DNA of 64,000 nucleotides from NCBI GenBank assembly GCA_029961685.1, contig JARWKL010000009.1, positions 22,005,237 to 22,069,236 of the forward strand, read 5' to 3'. The translations under genes were made by a program, and so were the position numbers. The stretch is from Aristolochia californica. Lineage: Eukaryota; Streptophyta; Magnoliopsida; Piperales; Aristolochiaceae. Positions 15,001-27,500 of the stretch are shown here, piece after piece; position 1 is the stretch's first letter, and each line of letters opens with the position of its first letter. Below the pieces are notes generated by a model. It saw only the letters and a program-made list of their open reading frames with translations, ran no database searches and was not told the DNA's origin.

Positions 15001-17879
15001 TGTGTTTCTATTTTAGATGTATACTTTTTTCTTAAATCAAAACTTGAGTTTTTAGTTTTCCCTTCATCTCGTAAACGAAAAAGAGATAAAAGGCAAATAG
15101 ATCTCAATGAAATGAAAATTTTGGAGTTTCTTAATGGAAAAAATTTAAATAAATAATGAATGTAACTAAAGAAAATTTATTCACACACCACAAATGAACA
15201 CAAAACTTTTGTTATCGAAGTTTGGAAAATTCCACTAGTTCAACTCCAATAACATGGAATGTTTTTAATAAAGAGATTTTTCTACACATGTTTTAAAAAA
15301 TGGATATGCATTCTTGAAACATGTTAAAGATGCAAATGACCTATGGATCCAAACCTTATAAAGTGAATAAAAAATTCTCATTAAATTCTCAATTGAACTT
15401 GCGATGGGATCCTTTTCCTAGACAAACAAGTCATTATTTTGCCCATTTACAAAAAGTTGACCTAACGATCATAGATGATTGTAAAATTATTTATCATGCA
15501 TAATTGGCTATATTTTTGTAAGGAATGATTTATGGATTGGGAGTCAACACTCAGTTAAAAATCTCTTGCCTCCTCCTTTTCCCGATCAATGCAAAACCTA
15601 ATACATAAAAACTAAAAAGAGTTTACAATGCCCAAAAATTACAGACACTTTTTGGAATTATCTCTCTCTACATTTTTGCATTGTGCGTTTCCATTTTAGA
15701 TGTGTACTTTTTTCTTAAATCAAAACTTGAGTTTTCACTTTTTCCTTCATCACGTTAACAAAAAAGAGATAAAAGGAAAAAAGATCGCAACGAAATGAAA
15801 ATTTTAGATTTTAAGCATGAAAAAATTTAAAGCAATGAAAAATTTAAGTAAAGAAAATTTGTTCACACTCCACAAATGAATACAAAACTTTTTTTATCCA
15901 AATTTGGGAAATTCCACCAGTTCAACCCCAATTGCTTGGAGTTTTATAAGAAAGAGATTTTTCTACACATGTTTTAAAAAATGGATATGCATGGTTGAAC
16001 ATGTTAAAGATTCAAATGGCATATGGATCCAAACCTTTTAAAGAGATAAAAAATATTCATTAAATTTTCAAGTGAACTTGCGGTGTGATATTTACCCGAG
16101 TCAAACAAACTATTATTTTGCCCATTTAGAAAAAACTGACCTAACGATCATCGATGATTGTAGAGTGATTTATGATGCGTAACAGGCTATATTTTGGTAA
16201 GGAATGAATTATGGGTTGGGAATCAACACTCAGTTAAAAATTCTCTGCCTCCCCCTTTGCCCAATGATTGCCAAACTTAATATATAAAAACTAAAAAAAG
16301 CTTACAATCCCTAAAAATTTCAGAATTTTTTTGGAATTATCACTCTCTACATTTTTACATTGTGCATTTCTATTTTAGATGTATACTTTTTTCTTAAATC
16401 AAAACTTGAATTTTCACTTTTCCCTTTATCTAGTATAAAAAAAAAGATAAAAGGCAAATTGATGTCAACAAAACTAAAATTTTACAGTTTATTGATGGAA
16501 AAAAATTTAAAGAAATAACAAATGTAAGTAAAGAAAATTTATTCACACACCACAAATGAACACAAAAGTTTTGTTATCCGAGTTTGGGAAATTCCACTAG
16601 TTCAACAACCCCAATAGCTTGGAGTTTTTTAAGAAAGAGATTTTTCTACACATGTTTAAAAAAATGGATATACATGCTTGAAAAATGTTAAACATGCAAA
16701 TGACCAATGGATCCAAACCTCTTAAAGAGAATAACAAACACTCATTAAATTATGAAGTGAACTTGCGGTGGGATATTTACCCGAGTCAAACAAGCCCTTA
16801 TTTTGCCAATTTACAAAAAGTTGACGTAACGATCATGATGATTGTAAAGGGATTTATCATGCATAACGGGCTATATTTTTTTAAGGAATGACTTATGGAT
16901 TGGGAGTTAAGACTCTGTTAAAAATCCTCCGCCTCCCCTTTTTCCCGGTGATTGTAAAACCAAATATATAAAAGCTAAAAAGAGTTTACAATACCTAAAA
17001 ATTATCGACAATTAAAAAGATAAAAGGCAAATAGATCACAACGAAATAAAAATTTTAGAATTTATGTATGGAAAATTTTTTAAGTAATAACAAATGTAAG
17101 TAAATAAAATTTATTCACACACCACAAATGAACTCAAAAGTTTTGTTAACCGAGTTGGGGAAATTACACTAGTTAAACCCAATAGTTTGGAATTTTATAA
17201 GAAAGAGATTTTTCTACATGCTAAAGATGCAAATGACCTATGGATCCAAACCTTTTAAATAGAATAACAAACGCTCATTAAATTCTCAAGTGAACATGCG
17301 GTGGGATATTTACCCGAGTCAAACATGTCATTAATTTGCCCATTTACAAAAAGCAAACCTAACGATCATAGATGATCGTAAACTGATTTATCATGTGTAA
17401 TGAGCTATATTTTTTTAAGGAATGGCTTATAGATTGGGAGTCAATACTCAGTTAAAAATCCCCCGCCTCCCTCTTTTCCTGACGATTGCAAAACCTAATA
17501 TATAAAAACTAAAAATAGTTTACAATCTCATAAATTTACAAACACTTTTTGGAATTATCTCTCTTCTTTTTTGCATTGTGCATTTCCATTTTAGATGTAT
17601 ACTTTTTTCTTAAATCAAAACTTGAGTTTTCACTTTTCCCTTCATCTCGTAAACAAAAAAGTGATAAAAGGCAAATAGATCACAACAAAATGAAAATTTT
17701 AGAGTTTAAGTATGGAAAAAATTTAAAGCAATAACAAATGTAAGGGAAAAAATTTATTCACACACCACAAATGAACACAAAAGTTTTATTATCCAAATTT
17801 GGGAAATTCCACTAGTTCAACCCCAATAGCTTCGAATTTTATAAGCAAGAGATTTTTCTACACATGTTTTAAAAAATGG

Positions 17880-19238
17880 ATATGCATGCTTGAAACATGT
17901 TAAAGATGCAAATGACCTATGGATCCAAACCTTTTAAACAGAATAATGAACGCTCATTAAATTGTCAAGTGAACGTGCGGTGGGATATTTACCCGAGTCA
18001 AACAAGCCATTATTTTGCCCATTTACAAAAAGCTGACCTAACTATCATACATGATTCTAAAGTAATTTATCATGTATAACGGGCTATATTTTTGTAAGGA
18101 ATGACTTATTTATAGGGAGTCAACACTCAGTTCAAAATCCCCTACGACCTCCTTTTTTCGACGACTACAAAACCTAATATATAAAAACTAAAAAGAGCTT
18201 ACAATCCGTAAAAATTATAGTCACTTTTTGGAAATATCTCTCTTCATTTATGCATTGTGCGTTTCCATTTTAGATGTATACTTTTTTTCTTAAATCAAAA
18301 CTTGAGTTTTCACTTTTCCCTTCATCTCGTAAACAAAAAAGTGATAAAAGGCAAATTGATCACAACAAAATGAAAATTTTAGAGTTTATATATGGGAAAA
18401 TTTTAAAGCAATAAAAAATATAAGTAAAAAAATTTATTCACACCCCACAAATGAACACAAAAATTTTGTTATCCTAGTTTGGGAAATTCCATTAGTTCAA
18501 CCCCAATAGCTTTGAATTTTATAAGAAAGAGACTTTTCTACACATGTTTTCAAAAATGGATATGCATGCTTGAAACATGTTCAAGATGCAAATGACCTAT
18601 GGATCCAAACCTTTTAAACAGAATAATGAACGCTCATTAAATTGTCAAGTGAACGTGCGGTGGGATATTTACCCGAGTCAAACAAGCCATTATTTTGCCC
18701 ATTTACAAAAAGCTGACCTAACTATCATACATGATTCTAAAGTAATTTATCATGCATAACGAGCTATATTTTTGTAAGGAATGACTTATTTATAGGGAGT
18801 CAACACTCAGTTAAAAATCCCCTACGACCTCCTTTTTTCGACGACTACAAAACCTAATATATAAAAACTAAAAAGAGCTTACAATCCGTAAAAATTATAG
18901 TCACTTTTTGGAAATATCTCTCTTCATTTATGCATTGTGCGTTTCCATTTTAGATGTATACTTTTTTTCTTAAATCAAAACTTGAGTTTTCACTTTTCCC
19001 TTCATCTCGTAAACAAAAAAGTGATAAAAGGCAAATTGATCACAACAAAATGAAAATTTTAGAGTTTATATATGGGAAAATTTTAAAGCAATAAAAAATA
19101 TAAGTAAAAAAATTTATTCACACCCCACAAATGAACACAAAAATTTTGTTATCCTAGTTTGGGAAATTTCATTAGTTCAACCCCAATAGCTTTGAATTTT
19201 ATAAGAAAGAGACTTTTCTACACATGTTTTCAAAAATG
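17880..19238 (+). repeat. Two nearly identical adjacent satellite monomers
   Basis: The segments 17880-18558 and 18560-19238 differ at only a handful of positions by eye (for example 'tgtataacggg' against 'tgcataacgag'), while other neighbouring monomers differ at tens of positions. The offset is 680 bp. Both share private variants such as 'cctacgacctcc' and 'tttatagggagtc'. This is a recent local duplication, by unequal exchange or conversion, close to the left edge of the transposon insertion. Confidence 0.85.
18577..18759 (+). other. Example of the recurrent 60-codon open frame in satellite monomers
   Basis: About twenty monomers keep an ATG-to-stop frame of exactly 60 codons at the same place, for instance at 607, 7188, 7844, 8527, 11240, 13281, 14638, 15321, 17897, 18577, 23643, 25002, 25681, 26311, 29437 and 32826. 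The product begins M(L/F)KMQMTYGSKPFK and has a central W-D-I-Y-P-S segment and H-Y-F-A-H, ending near Y-H-A or Y-H-V. I recognise no family, signal peptide or membrane segment. Many other monomers lose the frame by indel or stop. The frame may survive only because the monomers are young and similar. It is given as a pattern, not a gene. Confidence 0.3.
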
Positions 19239-19338
19239 GATATGCATGCTTGAAACATGTTCAAGATGCAAATGACCTATGGATCCAAACCTTTTAAAGA
19301 GAATAACAAACACTTATTAAATTGTCAAGTGAACGTTC

Positions 19339-19472
19339 TGTTAAGAACCTAGCCAATACTACCCAAAAGACTGACCTGTTATGAACGGAAGGCATAGGTA
19401 CTTAACCGAGGACCGTAACAGTACGCCGCCCTTCCCCGAGCCGACGACCGCGGAGGCTACCACAACAGAGCA
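19339..19472 (-). repeat. LTR of TRIM-like element (left copy)
   Basis: 134-bp direct repeat of 19580-19713, high in GC compared with the surrounding satellite, with the same termini and clear alignment throughout. Differences include 'actgacctgttatga' against 'accggcctgttagga'. Confidence 0.75.
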
Positions 19473-19565
19473 ACCGGAGCCGGGTCGAACCCGGGTCAGT
19501 CCAGGCGTGTGACCACCCGCATCCACCTTGGGGGCGCCGGGATTCGAAGTCGGGACGCAGCGCTA

Positions 19566-19577
19566 GCTCTGATACCA
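19566..19577 (-). promoter_or_regulatory. Primer binding site (initiator tRNA-Met type) of TRIM-like element
   Basis: The + strand reads GCTCTGATACCA, the exact complement of TGGTATCAGAGC, the primer site used by many plant LTR elements. Confidence 0.75.
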
Positions 19578-19579
19578 AA

Positions 19580-19713
19580 TGTTAAGCACCTAGCCAATAC
19601 TACCCAAAAGACCGGCCTGTTAGGAGCGGAAGGCATAGGTACTTAACCCAGGACCCTAACAGTACCCCACCCTTCCCCTAGCAGACGACCGTGGAGGCTA
19701 CCACAACAGAGCA
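19580..19713 (-). repeat. LTR of TRIM-like element (right copy, primer-site side)
   Basis: Partner of 19339-19472. It lies two bases from the complement of the tRNA-Met primer binding site at 19566-19577, so it is the 5' LTR of a minus-strand element. Confidence 0.75.
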
Positions 19714-19787
19714 ACCAATTGGAGGGTTCAGGACCGTGCATTATCTCCTTATGCCAGGACATCCAGCAGGGGACAGCGACAAACAAT

Positions 19788-21118
19788 TGGAGGGTTCAGG
19801 ACAATCTCGTCCTCTACAAAAACAGAATTTTTCTACACTACACACCCCCTCTGATTAACAGCATTTTAGCCTCCTTCCATGACAGTACACATGAGGGTCG
19901 ACAAAAAACATATTTCCGGATTAGTAGGGAATTTTATTGGAGGGGCATGAAGAGCTGTATAGCTGATATGTGGCGGCTTGTTAGACTTGTTAACTGAATA
20001 AAGCTGAAACATTAAGTCCAGCTGGGTTGCTCCAACCACTTCAGCTTCCATCACAGGTCTGGTCTGATATTTCTATGGACTTCATAGATGGACTTCCCTC
20101 TTCGTCGGGTAAATCTGTTATCCTTGTAGTGGTGGATCATTTCTCTAAGTATGGGCATTTCATTCCTCTGGCGTATCCTTACACTGCAACTCAGGTCGTT
20201 CAACTTTTTATGTATAACATTGTCCGCTTACATGGGATGCCTAATTCAATTACCAGTGATAGGGATGCAATCTTTACAAGTACCTTCTGGAAAGAACTCC
20301 TCAAGTTACAGGGCACAACGTTAGCCTTTTCTTCAGCCTACCATCCGCAGACTGATGGTCAGACAGAGGTCGTCAATAGAACCATTGAAATGTATCTCCG
20401 CTGTTTTGTGGGGGACTCACCTAAGAGGTGGGTTAAGTGGCTCGCCTGGGCTGAGTTCTATTACAACACCTCCTACCACAGCGCACTCGGCACAACCCCA
20501 TTCAAGATGGTATATGGTAGAGAACCTCCCCGTCTTTTAGCCTATGAACCAGGGGCCTCTAAAGTCGCCACTTTGGACCAAGCCTTAGCTAAAAGAGACA
20601 CATTCATCACTAAGGTGCGTACTCATCTATAGGAGGTACAACATTCTATGAAAAAATATTATGACAAGAAGCACCGGGAAGTCTTCTTTTCTCCTGGAGA
20701 TTATGTTTGATTGCGTCTCCAACACTACAGGCAGCTATCGTTGACAGCGTCCAAACGTCACAAGCTCTCTCCTAAATATTATGGTCCCTTTCAGGTGATG
20801 GACCGCATTGGGACAGTGGCCTACAGATTGCAGCGTTCGCCAGAGGCCATAATTCACAACGTCATTCATGTCTCACAATTAAAGTCCTTCCAAGGTGATT
20901 CACCTTTACTGCACACCCCGCTACCCCCACTTCATGAGGGACGTGTACTTTCTACCCCAGCACAGGTATTACAAACTCGCCGTATTTAGGGTGATTGGGA
21001 GATCTTAGTGCAATGGGTAGATGCTGACCCCAGTGACACGACATGGGAGCCGTTAAAGTGTTTCGCACCCTCTACCCATACTTTGACCTTGAGGACAAGC
21101 TCTTTCTCCACCGGGGGA
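19788..21118 (+). pseudogene. Chromovirus integrase with chromodomain-like tail, broken
   Basis: Would encode the pol C-terminus that inserts element cDNA into the host chromosome. The first frame (to 19997) has the zinc-binding region with FHDSTHEGR and FYWRGMK. A frameshift near 20000 leads to the core, where the D,D-35-E residues are visible in SMDFIDGLP, TSDRDAIF and QTDGQTEVVNR. After it come the C-terminal module (KLSPKYYGPFQVMDRIG, VIHVSQLK) and a tail with VQWVDADPSDTTWEPL, which resembles a chromodomain and marks a chromovirus. In-frame stops at about 20630, 20708 and 20987 and the frameshift make it non-functional. Family assignment is firm; lineage within chromoviruses is not decided. 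Confidence 0.9.
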
Positions 21119-21135
21119 GGGGGGGGGGGGGGTGA
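21113..21135 (+). other. Polypurine tract of chromovirus
   Basis: GGGGGAGG followed by a run to 14 G in all, ending 3 bases before the LTR start TGTTATGG. Its place just upstream of the 3' LTR fits the plus-strand primer. The G run may vary in length. Confidence 0.75.
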
Positions 21136-21583
21136 TGTTATGGACTCCATAGCATCATGAGTTATCCATAGGCATAGGAATTAAATTATGTCAATTTACT
21201 TTTCATGTAATTTCAATTCGGTTTGGTTTACTTTATTTGGTTTGGTTTACTTTGGGTTGGTTTAGTGTAATGTGGCGTGAACCACTTGACCTATGGGTCA
21301 TCTTTGTATTTTCGTCCTCAACCCTATTTAGGGGGATGTGAAGGAGAAGAGAGGCAAGTATTGAGAAAATTATATTTTACAGGTCAGATTCTCCCTCAGA
21401 GGTCTAGGTCGGATTCTTCCTTTGAGGTCCAAGGTTGAGCTTCCTCCAAAGCTCCTTCGTTCTAATTGAGTTCCACCATTACTCGTTCAAGAAACAAGCA
21501 TTCTCTTCCAACATCAAGATCATCCATGGAGGGCAGAGAGGAAAGAAGGGTGACTCGATCCATGGCAAGGGAAGAACCTAACA
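21136..21583 (+). repeat. 3' LTR of chromovirus
   Basis: 448 bp with inverted termini TGTTA and TAACA, directly after the polypurine tract and directly before satellite sequence. It contains 'ggtttggttta' short repeats near 21220-21260. The matching 5' LTR is absent, so age cannot be estimated. Confidence 0.8.
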
Positions 21584-24500
21584 TAAAGATGCAAATGGCC
21601 TATGGATCCAAACCTTTTAAAGAGAATAAAAAAATTCATTAAATTCGAAAGTGAACCTATGGTGGGATATTTACCAGAGTCAAACAAGCCATTATTTTGC
21701 TCATTTACAAAAATTTGACCTAATGATCATAGATGATTGTAGAGTGATTTATTATGTGTAACAGGCTTTATTTTGGTAAGGAATGAATTATGGATTGTGA
21801 TTCAACACTCAGTTAAAAATTCCCCGCCTTCCCCTTTTTTCGACGATTGCCAAACGTAATATATAAAAACTAAAAAGAGTTTAAAATCCCTAAAAATTAT
21901 AGACATTTTTTGGAATTATCTCTCTCTGCATTTGTGCATTGTGCGTTTCTATTTTAGATGTGTACTTTTTTCTTAAATCAAAACTAGGGTTTTCACTTTT
22001 CCCTTCATCTCGCAAACAAAAAAGAAATAAAAGGTAAATAGATCTCAACAAAATGAAAATTTTAGATTTTATTAATGGAAAAAATTTAAAGCAATAACAA
22101 ATGTAAGTAAATAAAATTTATTCACACGCCACAAATGAACACAAAAGTTTTGTTGACCAAGTTTGGGAAATTCCACTAGTTCAACCCCAATAACTTGGAA
22201 TTTTAAAAGAAAGAGATTTTTCTACACATGTTTTAAACAATGGATATGCATTCTTGAAACATGTTATAGATGCAAATGACCAATGGATCCAAACTTTTTA
22301 AAGTGAATAACAAATGCTCATTAAATTCTCAATTGAACGTACGGTGGGATACTTTCCCGAGACAAACAAGTCATTCTTTTGCCCATTTACAAAAAGCAGA
22401 CCTAAAGATCATAGATGATTGTAAAATTATTTATCATATGTGACTAGCTATATTTTTGTAAGGAATGATTTATGGATTGGGAGTAAACACTCAGTTAAAA
22501 ATCCACCGCCTCCCCCTTTTTCCAACGTTTGAAAAACCTAATAAATAAAAACTAAAAAGAGTTTACAATCCCTAAAAATTATAGACACTTTTTGGAATTA
22601 TCTCTCTCAACATTTGTGCATGGTGCATTTCCATTTTAGATATATATTTTTTTTCTGAAATGAAAACTTGAGTTTTCACTTTTTCCTCCATCTCATAAAA
22701 AAATAAGAGATAAAAGGCAAATAGATCACAATGATATGAAAATTTTAGAGTTTATGCATGGAAAAAATTTAAAGCAATAAAAAATGTAAGTAAAGAAAAT
22801 TTGTTCACACACCACAAATGAACACCAAAGTTTTGTTATCCAAGTTTGTAAAATTCCACTAGTTCAACCCCAATAGCTTGGAATTTTATAAGAATAGAGA
22901 TTTTCTTACACATGTTTTAAAAAATGGATATGCATGCTTGAAACATGTTAAACATGCAAATGACCTATGCATCCAAACCTTTTAATGAGAATAACAAACT
23001 CTCATTAAATTCTCATGTGGTGGGATATTTACCCGAGTCAAACAAGCCATTATTATGCCCATTTACGAAAAGCAGACCTAGCGATCATAGATGATTGTAA
23101 AGTGATTTATCATGCATAACGGGCTATATTTTGGTAAGGAATGACTTATGGATTGGGAGTGAACACTCAATGAAAAATCCCCCGCCCCCTTTTCCCGACC
23201 ATTGCAAAACCTAATATATAAAAACTAAAAAGAGTTTACAATCTCTAAAATTTACAAACACTTTATGGAATTATCTCTCTCTTCATTTCTGCATTGTGCA
23301 TTTCCATTTTAGATGTACACCTTTTTCTTAAATCAAAACTTGAGTGTTCACAACGAAAAAGTGATAAAAGTTTTCATTTTTCCCTTCATCTCGTAAACAA
23401 AAAAGTGATAAACGGCAAATAGATCACAACGAAATAAAAATTTCAGAGTTTATGTATGCAAAAAATTTACAACAATAACAAATGTAATGAGAGAAAATTT
23501 ATTCACACACCACAAATGAATACCAAAGTTTTGTTATCCCAGTTTTGGAAATTCCACTAGTTCAACCCCAATAGCTTGGAATTTTATAAGCAAGAGATTT
23601 TTGTAGACATGTTTTAAAAAAATGGATATGTATGCTTGAAAAATGTTAAAGATACAAATGACCTATGGATCCAAATCTTTTAAAGAGAGTAATGAACACT
23701 CATTAAATTCTCAAGTGAAAGTGCAGTGGGATATTTACCTGAGTCAAACAAGCCATTATTTTGCCCATTTACAAAAAGCAGACCTAACGATCATATATGA
23801 TTGTAAAGGGATTAATCATGCGTAACCGGATATATTTTTGTTAGAAATGACATATGTATTGGGAGTCAACACTCAATTAAAAATCCCCTGCCTCCCCCTA
23901 TTTCTGATGATTACAAAACCTAATATATAAAAACTAAAAAAAGTTTACAATCCCTAAAAATTACAGTCACTTTTTGGAATTATCTCTCTACATTTGTGCC
24001 TTGTACGTTTCCATTATAGATGTATCCTTTCTTCTTAAATCAAAACTTGAGTTTTCACTTTTCCCTTCATCTTTTAAAAAAAAAAGAGATAAAAGGCAAA
24101 TTGATCACAAAGAAATACAAATTTTAGATTTTATGTATGGAAACAATTTAAAGCAATAACAAATGAAAATAAAAAAATTTATTCACACACCACAAATGAA
24201 CACAAAAGTTTTGTTATCCAAGTTTGGGAAATTCCACTAGTTCAACCCCAATAGCTAGGAATTTTATAAGAAAGAGATTTTTCTACGCATGTTTTAAAAA
24301 ATGGATAGGCTTGCTTGAAACATGTTCAAGATGCAAATGACCTTTGGATCCAAACCTTTTAAAGAGAATAACAAATGCTCATTAAATTCTCAAGTGAACG
24401 TGCAGTGGGATATTTACCCGAGTCAAACAAGCCATTGTTTTGCCTATTTAGAAAAAGCTAACCTAACAATCATAGATGATTGTAAAGGGATTCATCATGG

Positions 24501-27500
24501 GTTACGGGCTATATTTTTTTAAGGAATGACTTATGGATTGGGAGTCAACACTCAGTAAAAACTCCACCACCTCCCCCTTTTCTAGATGATTTCAAAACCT
24601 TTAATATAAAAACTAAAAAGAGTTTACAATCCCTAAAAATTACAATCACATCTCTGGATTATCTCTCTCTACATTTGTGCATTATGGGTTTCCATTTTAG
24701 ATATATAATTTTTTCTTAAATTAAGACTTGAATTTTCACTTTTTCGTCCATGTCGTAAACAAAAATGAGATAATAGGTAAATGGATAAAAAAAATGAAAC
24801 TTTTAGAGTTTATGTATGGAAAAAATTTAGAGCAGTAGCAAATGTAAGTAAAGAAAATTTGTTCACACACCACAAATGAACACAAAAGTTATGTTATCCA
24901 AGTTTGGGAAATTCCACTAGTTCAATCCCAATTGCTTGGAGTTTTATAAGAAAGAGATTTTTCTACACATGTTTTAAAAAATGAATATGCATGCTTGAAA
25001 CATGTTAAAGATGCAAATGACCTATGGATCCAAACCTTTTAAAGAGAATAAAATGAGTTCATTAAATTCTCAAGTGAACCTGCAGTGGGATATTTACCCG
25101 AGTCAAAAAAGCCATTATTATGCCCATTTACAAAAAGCTGACCTAACGAACATAGATGATTGTAGAGTGATTTATCATGCGTAACGGGCTATATTTTGGT
25201 AACGATGAATTATGATTGTGAGTCAACACTCAGTTAAAAATTCCCCGCCTCTCCCTTTTCTCGACGATTGACAAACCTAATATATAAAAACTAAAAAAAG
25301 TTTACAATCCCTAAAAGTTACAGACACTTTTTGGAATTATCTCTCTCTACATTTGTGCATTGTGCGTTTCTATTTTAAATGTATACTTTTTTCTTAAATC
25401 AAAATTTGAGTTTTCACTTTTCCCTTCATCTCATAGACAAACAAGAGATAAAAGGCAAATAGATCTAAACGAAATGAAAATTTTAGCATTTATTAATGAA
25501 AAAAATTTAAAGCAATAAAAAATGTAAGTAAAGAAAATTTATTCACACACCACAAATGAACTCAAAAGTTTTATTATCCAAGTTTGGGAAATTCACTAGT
25601 TCAACCCCAATAACTTAGAATTTTATAAGAAAGAGATTTTTTTACACATGTTTTAAAAATTGGATATGCATTCTTGAAACATGTTAAAGATGCTATTGAC
25701 CTATGGATCCAAACCTTTAAAAGTAAATAACAAACGCTCATTAAATTCGCAATTGAACGTGTGGCAGGATACTTTCCTGAGACAAATAAGCCATTATTTT
25801 TCCCATTTACAAAAAGCTGACCTAACGATCATAGATGATTGTAAAATTATTTATCATGCGTAACTGGCTATATTATTGTAAGGAGTGATTTATGGATTGG
25901 GGGTCAACACTCAGTTAAAAATGCCCCACCTCCCCCTTTTCCCGATGATAGCAAAACCAAATATATAAAAACTAAAAATTTTGGAATTATCTCTCTCTCC
26001 ATTTTAGATGTATACTATTTTCTTAAATCAAAACTTGAGTTTTCACTTTTCTCTTCATCTCGTAAACAAAAAAGAGATAAAAGGCAAAAAGATCACTAAG
26101 AAATGAAAATTTTAGAGTTTATGTATGGAAAAAATTTAAAGTAAAAAAAAATGTAAGAGAAGCAAATTTATTCACACACCACAAATTAACACAAAAGTTT
26201 TGTTACCCAATTTTGTGAAATTCCAGTATTTCAACCCCAATATCTTGGAAATTTATAAGAAAGAGATTTTTCTACACATGTTTTAAAAAAAGGATATTCA
26301 TGCTTGAAGCATGTTAAATATGCAAATGACCTATAGATCCAAACCTTTTAAAGAGAATAACAAATGCTCATTCAATTCTCAAGTTAACGTGCGGTGGGAT
26401 ATTTACCCGAGTCAAACCACCCATTATTTTGTCCATTTACAAATAGCTGACCTAATGATCATAGATGATTGTAAAGTGATTTATCATGCGTAACAGGCTA
26501 TATTTTTTCAAGGAATGACTTATGGATTGGGAGTCAACACTCAGTTAAAAATCCCCCGCCTCCCCCTTTTCCCGACGATTGAAAAATCTAATATATAAAA
26601 ATTAAAAAGAGTTTACAATCACAAAAAATTACAGATACTTAAACGAAATAAAAATTCTAGAGTTTATGTAGAGAAAAAATTTAAAGCAATAACAAATTTT
26701 AGTAAAGAAAATTTATTCACACACCACAAATGAACACAAAAGTTTTGTTATCCCAGTTTGGGAAATTCCACTAGTTCAACCCCAATAGCTTGGAATTTTA
26801 AAGGGAAGAGATTTTTCTACACATGTTTAAAAAAAGGATATGCATGTTTGAAACATGTTAAAGATTCAAATGACCTATGGATCCAAACCTCTTAAAGAGA
26901 ATTATGAACGCTCATTAAATTCTCAAGTGAATGGGCTGTAGGATATTTACTTGAGCCAAACAAGCCATTATTTTGCCCATTTACAAAAAGCTAACCTCAT
27001 ATGTGATTATAAAGTGATTTGTCATGCGTAACAGGCTATATTTTGGTAAGGAATGACTTATGTATTGGGAGTCAACACTCAGTTAGAAATCCCCTGCCTC
27101 CCCCTTTTTTTGACGATTTAAAAACCAAATATATTAAAACTAAAAATATTTTACAATCCAAAACAATTACAGACACTTTTTGGAATTATCTCTCTACATT
27201 TGTGCATTGTATGTTTCCATTTTAGATGTATACTTTTTTCTTAAATCAAAACTTGAGTTTTCACTTTTCCCTTCATCTCGTAAACAAAAAAGAGATAAAA
27301 GGCAAATAGATCACAACGAAATGAAAATTATAGAGTTTATGTATGGAAAAAATTTTAAGCAATAACAAATGTAAGTAAAGAAATTTTTTTCACACACCAC
27401 AAATGAACACAAAAGTTTTGTTATCCAAGTTTGGGAAATTCCACTAGTTCAACCCAATAACTTGGAATTTTATAAGAAAGAGATTTTTCTACACATGTTT

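Larger units (their letters stand above)
1..19338 (+). repeat. Tandem satellite array, ~680-bp monomer, left block
   Basis: Head-to-tail AT-rich repeat. The anchor 'gatgcaaatgacctatgg' or a close variant recurs near 607, 1283, 1772, 2453, 3135, 3812, 4470, 5154, 5828, 6508, 7188, 7844, 8527, 9206, 9888, 10562, 11240, 11924, 12598, 13281, 13968, 14638, 15321, 16004, 16685, 17219, 17897, 18577 and 19257, so 29 monomers with usual spacing 674-687 bp. Each monomer also carries a 'cccccgcctccccctttt' block, 'ttttggaattatctctctc' and 'aagttttgttatccaagttt'. Monomers starting near 1283 and 16685 are short (489 and 534 bp to the next) because of internal deletions. Position 1 lies inside a monomer, so the array continues to the left. 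No gene is called inside it. Confidence 0.95.
19339..19713 (-). mobile_element. TRIM-like miniature LTR element
   Basis: Two direct repeats of 134 bp (19339-19472 and 19580-19713) flank a 107-bp internal part. Each repeat starts TGTTAAG and ends GAGCA on the + strand, which reads TGCTC...TTAACA on the minus strand, with proper TG...CA LTR ends. Beside the right repeat at 19566-19577 is the complement of the initiator-tRNA primer site TGGTATCAGAGC, two bases from the LTR, which fixes the minus orientation. Size and lack of coding match terminal-repeat retrotransposons in miniature. No clear polypurine tract is seen. The flanking pentamers (CGTTC, ACCAA) do not match, so the element has no intact target duplication; it abuts the satellite on the left and chromovirus sequence on the right. 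Confidence 0.75.
19714..21583 (+). mobile_element. Ty3/gypsy chromovirus, 3' part only
   Basis: Holds the integrase zinc finger, integrase core, a chromodomain-like tail, a polypurine tract with a long G run, and a 3' LTR of 448 bp with TGTTA...TAACA ends. The gag, protease, RT and RNase H regions and the 5' LTR are missing, and the left edge is the TRIM-like element. An 18-bp piece 'aattggagggttcaggac' occurs twice (19717 and 19785), marking a small internal duplication near the left junction. The satellite resumes right after the LTR about 80 bp earlier in the monomer than where it stopped at 19338, so this is not a clean insertion with a 5-bp duplication. Confidence 0.88.

Noticed and set aside
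19480..19565. tRNA-like B-box words (GGTTCGA type) inside the TRIM-like element, suggesting a tRNA or SINE
   Set aside because: No A box at proper spacing and no cloverleaf; flanking LTRs and primer site explain the segment better.
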